Origin: Alistipes sp.
Lineage (GTDB): Bacteria; Bacteroidota; Bacteroidia; Bacteroidales; Rikenellaceae
NCBI GenBank assembly: GCA_017936685.1
Contig: JAGBFA010000013.1
Location: forward strand, 111,118 to 175,117
Direction: 5' to 3'
Length of the DNA: 64,000 bases
In this document: piece by piece, positions 18,610 through 27,029 of the stretch
Position numbering within the stretch: position 1 is the first letter of the stretch
How the letters are laid out: each line of letters opens with the position of its first letter
Notes under the pieces: model-generated
What the model saw: only the letters and a program-made list of their open reading frames with translations
What the model was told of the DNA's origin: nothing
The model's database searches: none
Made by a program: the position numbers and the translations under genes

Positions 18610-19617
18610 ATGGTCACTATCGACTCTATCCGCAAACCTATTCTTTCCGATCTGGCGGCTTTCGACGAGTTCGTCGGCGACAATTTCAGTGCCGAAGGCG
18701 ATCTGCTTCAAGAGATGCTCAGCCACGTGCTTTCGTCGCGAGGCAAGGGCATACGTCCGATACTGACCATGTTGTCGGCTGCGATCAACTCTCCGCGGAC
18801 GGAGACGGACGATCCCGCCGCCCGCCGCTGCTCGAAACGCACCTATTTAGCGGCCATGCTCGTGGAGATGATCCACACGGCATCGCTCATTCACGACGAC
18901 GTGCTCGATGCGGCGGACATGCGCCGCGGCCGTCCGTCGGTCAATGCCCTGTGGCAGTCAAACAACGCCGTCATATTAGGCGACTACATCTTGGCGCGCA
19001 CGCTGTCGATAGGCATGTCGAGCGCGCAGTACGATCTGATCTCCTATCTGGGGTCGGCCATGGCCACCCTGTGCGAGGGCGAGGTGTTGCAGAACCAGCA
19101 TGCCGCGCGTCTGGATACCTCGCGCGAGGACTATTTCGATATCATCTATCGCAAGACTGCCAGCCTGTTGGGCGTGAGCGCGTCGTTGGGTGCCCTGTCG
19201 GTGGGTGCCGATCGTGAGGCTCGCGACCGCATGCAGAAGTTCGGCGAGGCATTGGGCATGGCGTTTCAGATCCAGGACGATATACTCGACTATCGCCGCA
19301 CGGCGCATACGGGCAAGCCGTCGAACAACGATCTCCGCGAGCGCAAGATAACGCTGCCTCTGATCGAGGTGCTCGACCGCAGCGACGAGAAGCGACGCGT
19401 CGAGCTGCTCGGTCTGTTGGGACGCTGCCATGAGGACGAGAGTGCCGTAGATGCCTTGCAGGCCGCCGTCGACGAGGCCGCGGGTGCGGCTCTTGCCGCC
19501 GAGACGATGAAACGCTACTTGGAGCGTGCCATGCACCACCTGTCGAAATTTCCGGCTTCCGATGCACGTGCGGCTCTGCTCGACCTGTGCCGGTATGTGG
19601 CCGAACGCGACAGCTGA
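18610..19617 (+). CDS. Long-chain all-trans polyprenyl diphosphate synthase
   Basis: 335 residues. It elongates isoprenoid chains from isopentenyl diphosphate, probably for the menaquinone side chain. First aspartate-rich motif IHDDVLD (Asp96, 97, 100) followed by MRRGRPS; second motif QIQDDILD (Asp223, 224, 227). The length and the residues before the first motif (MIHTASLIHDD, no bulky aromatic stop) fit a long-chain IspB-type enzyme, in contrast to the shorter paralogue at 27026-28000. An in-frame ATG at 18598 is an alternative start, but it would be almost leaderless. Divergent from yfhO. Confidence 0.9.
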   Translation: MVTIDSIRKPILSDLAAFDEFVGDNFSAEGDLLQEMLSHVLSSRGKGIRPILTMLSAAINSPRTETDDPAARRCSKRTYLAAMLVEMIHTASLIHDDVLDAADMRRGRPSVNALWQSNNAVILGDYILARTLSIGMSSAQYDLISYLGSAMATLCEGEVLQNQHAARLDTSREDYFDIIYRKTASLLGVSASLGALSVGADREARDRMQKFGEALGMAFQIQDDILDYRRTAHTGKPSNNDLRERKITLPLIEVLDRSDEKRRVELLGLLGRCHEDESAVDALQAAVDEAAGAALAAETMKRYLERAMHHLSKFPASDARAALLDLCRYVAERDS

Positions 19618-19642
19618 CCGGACTAAGCTGGTGGCAGGGAGG

Positions 19643-19820
19643 AACCTCGGCCGGCAAACGAAGAGATACCATTAATGACGAAAACCTCGGCCGGCAAACG
19701 AAGAGATACCATTAATGACGAAAACCCCGGCCGGCGCACGAAGAGATACGACCAATAATTGAATACCTCGTCAAGCAAACAAAGAGATACGACCAATAAC
19801 GAAAACCTTTAACAAACAAA
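19643..19820. repeat. 40-bp tandem direct repeat
   Basis: Four copies starting at 19643, 19683, 19723 and 19763, plus a partial fifth at 19803. Copies 1 and 2 are identical and later ones diverge. Core: CGGCCGGCAAACGAAGAGAT then ACC and ATTAATGACGAAAACC. It fills the gap between the prenyl synthase and the MFS gene. Confidence 0.9.
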
Positions 19821-19827
19821 TAGACGT

Positions 19828-21459
19828 ATGAATCAGAACAAAAAAAGTTACACGCTGCCCATCATCGTGATGTTCGCGCTCTTCTTCATGATCGCGTTCG
19901 TGACGAACTTCGCAGGTTCGATGGGTGTGATCGTGAAAAATCAGTTCCATGCCAGCAACGCGCTCTCGCAGCTCGGTACGCTGGCCAACTTCATCGCTTA
20001 CGCCTGCATGGGTATCCCGGCCGGCATCATCTTGAAGCGCAAGGGTTATAAGTTCACCTCGCTGGCTGCCGTTACGGTGGGCTTCGTGGGTGTGGGCATT
20101 CAGTTCCTGTCGGGCTATGTGGAGTCGTTCGGCGTGTATGTGCTGGGTGCTTTCATCGCCGGCTTCTCGATGTGTATGCTCAACATCGTTGTCAATCCCA
20201 TGCTCAACACTCTGGGCGGCGGCGGCAACAAGGGTAACCAGCTCATACAGTTCGGCGGTTCGTGCAACTCGATCGGCGGTACGATAGCCCCCATTCTACT
20301 GGGTTATCTTATCGGCGGCTCGGTCGAGACGGCTACCGTAGGCGATGCCGCTCCCGCGATGATCATCGCCATGGCCATCTTCGCACTGGCTGCTGTGATC
20401 ATAGGTGCGGTGAAGATCCCCGAGCCTCACATGGAGAGTGCCGAGGAGAAGGCTGCCCGCAAGGCCGGCAACAAGGTCAAGGACAAGTACAGCCCGCTGT
20501 CGTTCCGTCATTTCGTGCTGGGTGCCGTGGCCATATTCTTCTATGTAGGTATCGAGGTGGGTATTCCCAATATCGCCAACCTCTATATGACGACCCCTAC
20601 CATCGAGTCTGCCGAGCAGATCGTGGCCAAATACGAGGCGCAGCTGCTTGCGGATAATAGTGTCGCACAGACCGAGGCCGAGCCTCAGACCGAGGCGCAG
20701 CTTCCTGCCGAAGCCGAGGAAGAGTCGGTTATCGAAGCAGTTGCCGATCCCGTTATCGAGACCGTTGCCGAGCAGGTGGAGGAGAGTGCGGCCGCAGTGG
20801 CCGAGGAGCAGAGCCTTCCCGAAGATGCAGTCATGCTGGCCGAGTCGACATTGCCGGCCGAGGCCGATGTAGAGGCGGCTGCCGGTGAGGCTGAGGAGGA
20901 GATCACCGAGCAGGCATACGAGAATGCCAAGAAGGTGCTTGCCGGCGAGCTGAAAGAGGGTCGCGGTCTGGGTGCCGGTCTGGCAGGCGTGCTGGTCGGC
21001 ATCTACTGGTTCCTGATGATGTGCGGCCGTCTGATCGGCGGTGCCGTGGGCGGACGCATTTCGAGCCGCAAGATGCTTATCTCGGTAAGCTCGGTGGCCA
21101 TGTTGTTGGTATGCTGCATAATGTTCATGCCGGCCACGGCCATCAAGATCCCCTTCATCGACGGTGCCGTGCCCTTGAACATGGTATTCATGGTGCTGTG
21201 CGGTCTCTGCACGTCGGTTATGTGGGGCAGCATCTTCAACCTCGCGGCCGAGGGATTGGGTAAGTACACTCCCGCCGCTTCGGGTATCTTCATGACGTTG
21301 GTGTGCGGCGGCGGTATCCTGCCTTTCATTCAGGGCGGTATAGCCGATGCGGCAGGTTATCTGACCTCTTACTGGCTGGTATTCGGTGCCTTGTGCTACC
21401 TGCTGTTCTACGCGCTGAAAGGCTCGAAGAATGTCAATACCGACATCAAGACCGAATAG
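19828..21459 (+). CDS. FucP-like sugar MFS transporter with acidic central insert
   Basis: 543 residues. Residues 1-200 and about 380-540 form the two halves of a sugar:proton symporter of the FucP/glucose-galactose group (GFSMCMLNIVVNPMLNTLGG, ISSRKMLISVSS). The two halves are separated by about 120 residues (255-376), very rich in Glu and Ala, with repeated AEAE/VIE/TVAE patterns and no hydrophobic helix. Typical members are 400-430 residues and lack this segment. The frame is intact across the insert, so it is translated. The insert position, after the helix ending NIANLYMTT, implies a loop between membrane helices. No clear TAnnTTTG box lies upstream; the 40-bp tandem repeats sit there instead. 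Confidence 0.85.
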   Translation: MNQNKKSYTLPIIVMFALFFMIAFVTNFAGSMGVIVKNQFHASNALSQLGTLANFIAYACMGIPAGIILKRKGYKFTSLAAVTVGFVGVGIQFLSGYVESFGVYVLGAFIAGFSMCMLNIVVNPMLNTLGGGGNKGNQLIQFGGSCNSIGGTIAPILLGYLIGGSVETATVGDAAPAMIIAMAIFALAAVIIGAVKIPEPHMESAEEKAARKAGNKVKDKYSPLSFRHFVLGAVAIFFYVGIEVGIPNIANLYMTTPTIESAEQIVAKYEAQLLADNSVAQTEAEPQTEAQLPAEAEEESVIEAVADPVIETVAEQVEESAAAVAEEQSLPEDAVMLAESTLPAEADVEAAAGEAEEEITEQAYENAKKVLAGELKEGRGLGAGLAGVLVGIYWFLMMCGRLIGGAVGGRISSRKMLISVSSVAMLLVCCIMFMPATAIKIPFIDGAVPLNMVFMVLCGLCTSVMWGSIFNLAAEGLGKYTPAASGIFMTLVCGGGILPFIQGGIADAAGYLTSYWLVFGALCYLLFYALKGSKNVNTDIKTE

Positions 21460-21484
21460 AAGGGTCCGGTAGCAATAACAATAA

Positions 21485-21519
21485 AAAGCCGCACGATCGC
21501 TTGTATCGTGCGGCTTTCT
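21485..21519 (+). terminator. Terminator after MFS transporter gene
   Basis: Perfect 13-bp stem AAAGCCGCACGAT/ATCGTGCGGCTTT (21485-21497 with 21505-21517). It can serve both this gene and the convergent cupin gene. Confidence 0.85.
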
Positions 21520-21543
21520 GTTTGTAGTACCCTATGCAGTTCT

Positions 21544-22083
21544 CTAATCCTGCTGCTCGTGACGGTGATGCTCGGCCTCGGCCGCCATCGCCTCCTCGTA
21601 GGTGCGATGCACGGTGCCGTGATCGTGCTCGGCCGGAGCATAGATCGAATAGAGTTTCAGAGGCTCCTCTCCCTTGTTGACGATATTGTGCCACTTGCCT
21701 GCCGGAACGAGTATTACGAAATCGTCGCCGGCCTCTTGCGAGAAGTCGAGCCTGTCGCGGCTGTCGCCCATCTCCACTAATGCCCGGCCGCTCTCGATGC
21801 GTAGGAACTGGTCTATGTCGTGGTGGCATTCGAGCCCCACCTCACCGCCGACTGGAATCGACATAAGTGTCAGTTGAAGGTTGTCTCCCGTCCATAACGC
21901 CGTGCGGAAATTGTCGTTGCCGAGCGTATAGGCCTCGATGTCGAGTACGATGGGATCGGCTCCGTAGTCTTTGAACTCTAAGGTCGTCTGCGTGACGGTT
22001 TCATCGCCTGATTTTTGCTCCGAACCGCATGCCGCACAGAGAATCGATGAGCCGATGGCTGCATGTAACAGATAGTGTTTCAT
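21544..22083 (-). CDS. Cupin-domain lipoprotein
   Basis: 179 residues. Signal sequence with lipobox ILCAACGSE. The cupin core has the metal-ligand pattern GLECHHDIDQFLRIESG and a second motif VPAGKWHNIVNKGEEPLKLY. The tail is rich in His and Glu (EHHRHEQQD), so metal binding is plausible. It belongs to the cytosolic cupin group that resembles mannose-6-phosphate isomerase C-domains, but the lipobox sends it to the envelope, which is unusual. It is the last gene in the run starting at 28000. Substrate unknown. Confidence 0.82.
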   Translation of the reverse strand: MKHYLLHAAIGSSILCAACGSEQKSGDETVTQTTLEFKDYGADPIVLDIEAYTLGNDNFRTALWTGDNLQLTLMSIPVGGEVGLECHHDIDQFLRIESGRALVEMGDSRDRLDFSQEAGDDFVILVPAGKWHNIVNKGEEPLKLYSIYAPAEHDHGTVHRTYEEAMAAEAEHHRHEQQD

Positions 22084-22098
22084 ATTGTCGATATTGGT

Positions 22099-22887
22099 TT
22101 ATGGTCTTATGCCGGTCAACAGCTCTACGGCGCGCCGCCCCTCCTCTGCGAGCGATAGCGAGTAGCGGTTGACGAACAGGGCTATGTGTTTATCGATGAC
22201 CTCGTCGTCCATCTCCTGCGCATGCGCCTTGACGAAGTCGCGCGAAGCCGCGGGGTGGGCGAAAGCATACTCTATGCTGCGGCGCAGCACGCGTTCGAAT
22301 CGCTGCCTTACGTCGGCGTCGAGCCGCTTCGAGGCCACGATCGAGCCTAACGGCAGCGGCAGCGACGTGCGCCGCTCCCACTCCTGCCCGAGATCGGCCA
22401 GCAGCACAAGGTTGCGCCGCGAGTAGACGAACCTCCCCTCGTGGATCAATACTCCGGCATCGAACTCTCCGCGCTCGACAGCGGCGGCGATCTCTGAGAA
22501 GAGCATCGGCGTGCGCTGCACGATATGGGGAAAGAGCCGCTTCATCAGCAGATTGGCCGTGGTATGCAGCCCCGGCACCGCTACGCGCTCTATCTGTCGG
22601 TCGTTGCCTGCGCGGCCGACGAGCAGTGGCCCGTTGCCGCGACCTAATGCCGATCCGCTGTCGAGCAGCACATACCGCTCCGCTATCTCGGGCAGCAGGG
22701 CAGTGCTGATCTTCGACAGATCGACATCGCCGGCCAGTACGTGCGCATTCAGCTCCTCGATGTCGTAAAACGATACCTCGAAGCGCAAACCCTCGGTGTC
22801 GATGCGGCCGTTGATCGCGGCATCGAACATGAACGTGTCGTTGGGACACGGCGATATGTTGAGTCTGAGACGTTCGCTCGTCGACAT
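22099..22887 (-). CDS. mqnD: 1,4-dihydroxy-6-naphthoate synthase (futalosine menaquinone pathway)
   Basis: 262 residues. It converts cyclic dehypoxanthine futalosine to 1,4-dihydroxy-6-naphthoate. The N-terminal SPCPNDTFMFDAAINGRID and the segments VDLSKISTALLPE and GRGNGPLLVGR are characteristic of MqnD and of its periplasmic-binding-protein-like fold. Together with mqnB nearby it indicates that this organism makes menaquinone by the futalosine route and not by the Men pathway of Bacteroides (established pathway knowledge; inference for this genome). Confidence 0.92.
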   Translation of the reverse strand: MSTSERLRLNISPCPNDTFMFDAAINGRIDTEGLRFEVSFYDIEELNAHVLAGDVDLSKISTALLPEIAERYVLLDSGSALGRGNGPLLVGRAGNDRQIERVAVPGLHTTANLLMKRLFPHIVQRTPMLFSEIAAAVERGEFDAGVLIHEGRFVYSRRNLVLLADLGQEWERRTSLPLPLGSIVASKRLDADVRQRFERVLRRSIEYAFAHPAASRDFVKAHAQEMDDEVIDKHIALFVNRYSLSLAEEGRRAVELLTGIRP

Positions 22888-22893
22888 GATCGG

Positions 22894-23103
22894 CTACTTC
22901 TTCGCTTTGGCCTGCTGCGCATCGGCCTTGCGGCGGCCGAAACGTCCCAGTACCCAACCTGCGCCGAACACTAATCCGAACACTACGAGCCAGCCTAACG
23001 CCCAGAGGATCTGATCGCTGAAAAAGTGCCATACAAGCCACAGGCACAACAGTGTGAGGACTACGCCTCCAAGATATAACCAGAAAAGTTTTTTGCTCTC
23101 CAT
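22894..23103 (-). CDS. Small two-helix membrane protein
   Basis: 69 residues: two hydrophobic segments (about 5-25 and 31-51) and a basic Ala/Lys-rich cytoplasmic-type tail (RRKADAQQAKAKK). Located between mqnB and mqnD in the same direction with short gaps. No family recognised. Conserved-looking composition and operon position support a real gene. Confidence 0.6.
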   Translation of the reverse strand: MESKKLFWLYLGGVVLTLLCLWLVWHFFSDQILWALGWLVVFGLVFGAGWVLGRFGRRKADAQQAKAKK

Positions 23104-23147
23104 AACTCTTTATCTGTTTTTGGTTTACGTTGAATTATTCGTCAATA

Positions 23148-23675
23148 TCATTGCCGCATTACGCGCTCCAACTCCTCGGCCAGCCTTACGACGGCCTCGT
23201 CGAAACGCCACTCTGCGAATGGCTCGCCCACGCGGTTCGACACGGCGCGTATCTCGACACACCTGATGCCCGCCTCGGCGCATACGGCCATGAACGCCGC
23301 CCCCTCCATGTTCTCGATGGCGGCATCGCCTGCTGCGGCACCACGGCCGTGCACGGTGTTCGATGCCACGCGCCGCAGCTCGGAGAGACGCGTCGTCGGC
23401 CGGTATGTCATGGCGAAACGCTCGGGCAGCTCGGCCGTTCGCTCCGAGTCCACCTCTACCACCTCGCCGATCCGGGCACGATCGCCGTATGCTCCGGCCA
23501 CACCGGCCAGAATCAGCCTGTCGCCGCTGCCGAGCGTCGGTATGATGCGTGCGAGTGCAGCCGCCGTGGCCGCCATGCCCACGCCCGAGACGATGCAATG
23601 CTCCGCTGAGTATCGCTCTGCGAAGGGTTCGGCCTCGGCCCGGGTGGGAAAGAGTATGAGCGTGCGTGCGGCCAT
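23148..23675 (-). CDS. mqnB: Futalosine hydrolase
   Basis: 175 residues, nucleoside phosphorylase fold. It releases hypoxanthine from futalosine. Seen: GVAGAYG near residue 60, and the C-terminal ENMEGAAFMAVC and RAVSNRVGE that bind the nucleoside. Slightly short for the family (about 200-220). It starts 3 bp after the M24 peptidase gene, so the two are cotranscribed. Function is supported by mqnD being one gene away. Confidence 0.88.
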   Translation of the reverse strand: MAARTLILFPTRAEAEPFAERYSAEHCIVSGVGMAATAAALARIIPTLGSGDRLILAGVAGAYGDRARIGEVVEVDSERTAELPERFAMTYRPTTRLSELRRVASNTVHGRGAAAGDAAIENMEGAAFMAVCAEAGIRCVEIRAVSNRVGEPFAEWRFDEAVVRLAEELERVMRQ

Positions 23676-23678
23676 ACT

Positions 23679-25070
23679 CTATCGTCCCACTACTGCCTCC
23701 AACTCCTCGACGGTGATGGGTATGGTCTTGTCGCCTATGAAGCGGCAGCCGTCGTCGGTTACCAGCACGTCGTCCTCGATGCGTATGCCGCCGAAGTCGC
23801 GGTAGGCATCGAGTGCGTCGTAGTCGACGATGCCTTTGTAAAGACCCTCGGCGCGGCTCTTGTCGATCAGCGCCGGAATGAAATACAACCCCGGCTCGTC
23901 GGACATCACCGTGCCCGGCTCCACACGCCATGCCGCGCGGTAGATGCACGTGGCCGACTGCTCGGCGCGCTCGCGTATGGCCGCGAAGTCGAACGAACGC
24001 TCGCCCACGTTTTCCAGATCGTGTACGTCCATGCCCAGGCCGTGTCCCAGACCGTGGGGCATGAACATATACATGGCACCAGCCTCGACGGCCTCCTCGG
24101 CCGAGGTGCGGATAAGTCCCATCTCGCGCAGACCCTCGGCCAGCGACAGGTACGATGCGCGGTGTATGTCGCGGTACATCATGTGCGGTTTGATGATGCT
24201 CTTCACATGGTCGTGGGCGCGCAGCACGATGTTATAGAGGTCGCGCTGACGCTCGGTGAAGCGGCCGCCGACGGGGTATGTTCGGGTGTGATCCGAGCAG
24301 TAGCCCTCGACGCTCTCGCCGCCGGCGTCGCACAGCAGCATGCGACCCTCTTCCAACACGCCGTCGCAGTTGAGGTTGTGCAGCGTCTCGCCGTGCTGCG
24401 ATACGATCGAGGGGAACGATACGCCCTGTCCGTATGACTTTGATATGCCCTCGATGGCACCGGCTATCTCGCGCTCGACGACACCCGGCCGGCACATCTT
24501 CATGGCCAGCGTGTGCATCTTGTAGCCTATCTGGAATGCGCGTTCCAGCTCCTCGATCTCCTCCGCGCTCTTCTTCTCGCGCATCTCGGCTACGGCGAAC
24601 ATCAGATCGATCGACTTGCGTGCGTGCAGCATTTTTATATCGATGCCCAACAGCTCCGAAAGCTCGATCTTCGTTTCGCCGCGATAGGGCGGCAGGTAGT
24701 GCACCGTGCGGTTGTGTTCTATGGCGCGGCGGAGCACCTCGGCCAGATCCTTCATCGGACGCGTCTGCTCCACACCCGCCTCTGCACCCATGTCGTGAAG
24801 CGTGGGCTGCGGTCCGGTCCAGATGATATCCTCCACGGTGAAGTCGTCGCCGAAGAGCGTGGCCTCGGCCGTCTCGGCATCGATCACTCCGACCACGGCG
24901 GGCACATTCAGCCCGAAGAAGTAGCGGAACGTGGAGTCCTGGCGGAAATAGTATGCGTTATTGGGGTAGTTGTTCGGCGTATTGCGATTGCCGGGCAACA
25001 AAATCAATCCTTTGCCTATGCGACGGCATAGCTCCGCGCGCCGTGCAATGTAAGTCTCTTTGCTGAACAT
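23679..25070 (-). CDS. Aminopeptidase P family (Xaa-Pro) M24B metallopeptidase
   Basis: 463 residues, cytoplasmic. It removes N-terminal residues before proline. The N-terminal creatinase-like domain (FFGLNVPAVVGVIDAE) is followed by the pita-bread fold with metal ligands in CDAGGESVEGYCSDHTRTYP, MPHGLGHGLGMDVHD, SDEPGLYF and IRIEDDVLVT. All five ligand positions are present. Located between the L,D-transpeptidase and mqnB genes; a general peptide-turnover role is likely. Confidence 0.92.
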   Translation of the reverse strand: MFSKETYIARRAELCRRIGKGLILLPGNRNTPNNYPNNAYYFRQDSTFRYFFGLNVPAVVGVIDAETAEATLFGDDFTVEDIIWTGPQPTLHDMGAEAGVEQTRPMKDLAEVLRRAIEHNRTVHYLPPYRGETKIELSELLGIDIKMLHARKSIDLMFAVAEMREKKSAEEIEELERAFQIGYKMHTLAMKMCRPGVVEREIAGAIEGISKSYGQGVSFPSIVSQHGETLHNLNCDGVLEEGRMLLCDAGGESVEGYCSDHTRTYPVGGRFTERQRDLYNIVLRAHDHVKSIIKPHMMYRDIHRASYLSLAEGLREMGLIRTSAEEAVEAGAMYMFMPHGLGHGLGMDVHDLENVGERSFDFAAIRERAEQSATCIYRAAWRVEPGTVMSDEPGLYFIPALIDKSRAEGLYKGIVDYDALDAYRDFGGIRIEDDVLVTDDGCRFIGDKTIPITVEELEAVVGR

Positions 25071-25098
25071 AGTATATTGTTTTTAATCGGTCATTCAA

Positions 25099-25794
25099 TC
25101 ATTCGCCATCGCCGCAGCACCTCTCGCGCGCGGTGATTATCACCTCGGGGCAGGCCTTCGGATCGAGCCACCCTACGAGCCGCCGCATTGCCTCTGCTGG
25201 CATTGCCACGCACCCGGCCGTGGGGTGTCCCTCGGCGCGCCACACGTGCAGGAATATCGCGCTGCCTGCACCCTTGACCACGGGGCAGGTGTTGTACTCC
25301 ACCACAACGATGTAGTCGTATGGCTCTCCCACCTCGGCCAGACGTTCGCCGTGCGCATAGGTCTCGGCTCCCGCGCCGCGCACCAGCGTGTTGTAATCCT
25401 CGCGCTGCCGGTCGTCGATCCAGACGTAACCCTCGTCGTAGCACTCCATCGGAAAGAGGGTCTTCACATCGGCTGTGCGCCATAGGCCGCGCCGCAGGGC
25501 GTATGTGCCGCATGGGGTGCAGCCGTCGCCCTCGCATTTGAGCTGCGCCGGTGTCACGCCGTTTATGCCCACGGTGCCGCGGCAGCTCTCGCGGCATATC
25601 CACTCGCCGCCGTCGGTGCGCTCCATGAAGCAGATGTCGCACTGCGAATCTCTGCCGGCCTCGACGACCACCGCCTGCCGGCATTGCTCCGACGCGCTGC
25701 CGCACGCCTCGACGGCCTCTGCCGTCGGGAGTTGCGCCCCGGCCGCTGCAAACAGCATCGTTGCGAATATGGTTGCACACGCCGCTCGTATCAT
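25099..25794 (-). CDS. Cysteine-rich secreted L,D-transpeptidase (YkuD-like)
   Basis: 231 residues with a signal peptide (1-20). The catalytic pattern is His183 (AIFLHVW) and Cys195 (TAGCVAM), as in YkuD-type peptidoglycan L,D-transpeptidases, preceded by the family GINGVTPAQLKCEGDGCTPCGTY. The mature protein has about 15 cysteines (31, 38, 52, 55, 67, 71, 87, 92, 95, 118, 170, 195, 215, 226, 227), far more than usual for this enzyme class; most could form periplasmic disulfides. The start codon overlaps the U32 gene stop by 4 bp (ATGA), indicating translational coupling. Confidence 0.82.
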   Translation of the reverse strand: MIRAACATIFATMLFAAAGAQLPTAEAVEACGSASEQCRQAVVVEAGRDSQCDICFMERTDGGEWICRESCRGTVGINGVTPAQLKCEGDGCTPCGTYALRRGLWRTADVKTLFPMECYDEGYVWIDDRQREDYNTLVRGAGAETYAHGERLAEVGEPYDYIVVVEYNTCPVVKGAGSAIFLHVWRAEGHPTAGCVAMPAEAMRRLVGWLDPKACPEVIITARERCCGDGE

Positions 25795-27029
25795 CGCTCC
25801 ACCTCTTTATATACTTTGTCGCCGCGTCTGACCTCGGCCACTGTCTTCAACGATATGTATTGACCCTGCACGGCCTTGTCGGCAGGTTTCTCGTCGACGT
25901 GCAGCCCGTCGGCGCGCTGCTCCACTACGCCGGTCTTCTCGCCCATGAACAGCAGACGCTCGCCCTCGGCCACCTCGCACGCCTCGACGGCCACTTCGGC
26001 CACACCGATGCGTTTGAAGTAGTTGGTCACGCGTCCCATGTAGACCTTTTTCAGCGTGGCCGACGAGCCGTAGCGGCGGCTGTGTTCGACCGTTTCTGCT
26101 CCGGCATAGTAGCCGCCCCAGAACTCGCGGTTGAAGACCGTAGCAAGCCGCTCTTTCAGTGCGGCGGCACGTTCGTCGGTGTACTCTCCGCGCTCCATGG
26201 CCAGCAGGGCTTCGTTGTAGCACTCCACGGTGCGCTTGACATACTCCCCGCCGCGTGCGCGTCCCTCGATCTTCAACACCCTGACGCCGGCTCCGATGAA
26301 CTTGTCGAGGAAGTCGATGGTGCAGAGATCTTTGGGCGAGAGCACGTACTGCCCGTCGATGTCGAGCATTTGCCCCGTATCCTTGTCGGCTATGGTGTAG
26401 CGGCGGCGGCATATCTGGCGGCACTCGCCGCGGTTGGCCGAGTGGTGCGATTCGTGCTCGCTCAGATAGCATTTGCCCGATATGGACATGCACATGGCAC
26501 CGTGGGCGAACATCTCTATGCGCACCCTCTCGCCCGAGGGGCCGCAGATGTCGTTCTCGTCGATCTCGCGGGCTATGCGCGCTATGCGGTCGAGACTCAG
26601 CTCGCGCGCCAGCACCACCACGTCGGCCCACTGCGAGAAGAATTTGACGGCCTCGGCGTTCGAGACGTTGCTCTGCGTGGATATGTGTACCTCCATGCCC
26701 ACGCGGCGGGCATAGAGTATGACGGCCATGTCGGTGGCGATGATGGCATCGACACCCTCGCGGCGTGCGCAGTCGATGATTTGGCACATGGTCTGACGCT
26801 CGTCGTCGTAGAGCACGATGTTGACCGTGAGGTAGGCCTTCACGCCTGCGGCATGCGCCGTCGAGACTATCTCGTGCAGATCGTCCAACGTGAAATTGGC
26901 TGCCGAGGCCGCACGCATGTTGAGCTGCCCGACACCGAAATATATCGAGTCGGCACCGGCTGCTATGGCGGCATTGAGGGCCTCGTAGGAGCCTGCGGGT
27001 GCCATTATCTCTATATCCTTGCGCTTCAT
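25791..27029 (-). CDS. U32 family peptidase-like protein (TrhP/RlhA type)
   Basis: 412 residues. The U32 signature EMFAHGAMCMSISGKCYLSE lies near residue 170, with cysteines ready to bind an iron-sulfur cluster, after an N-terminal barrel beginning IMAPAGSYEALNAAI. Characterised relatives act in RNA hydroxylation (tRNA 5-hydroxyuridine, or 23S rRNA) and use prephenate, not in proteolysis. Which RNA is modified here cannot be told. It overlaps both neighbours by 4 bp. Confidence 0.9.
   Translation of the reverse strand: MKRKDIEIMAPAGSYEALNAAIAAGADSIYFGVGQLNMRAASAANFTLDDLHEIVSTAHAAGVKAYLTVNIVLYDDERQTMCQIIDCARREGVDAIIATDMAVILYARRVGMEVHISTQSNVSNAEAVKFFSQWADVVVLARELSLDRIARIAREIDENDICGPSGERVRIEMFAHGAMCMSISGKCYLSEHESHHSANRGECRQICRRRYTIADKDTGQMLDIDGQYVLSPKDLCTIDFLDKFIGAGVRVLKIEGRARGGEYVKRTVECYNEALLAMERGEYTDERAAALKERLATVFNREFWGGYYAGAETVEHSRRYGSSATLKKVYMGRVTNYFKRIGVAEVAVEACEVAEGERLLFMGEKTGVVEQRADGLHVDEKPADKAVQGQYISLKTVAEVRRGDKVYKEVER

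Noticed and set aside
19643-19820. CRISPR array
   Set aside because: Contiguous 40-bp direct repeats without unique spacers and no cas genes; the family A clusters also lack the direct-repeat/spacer pattern.
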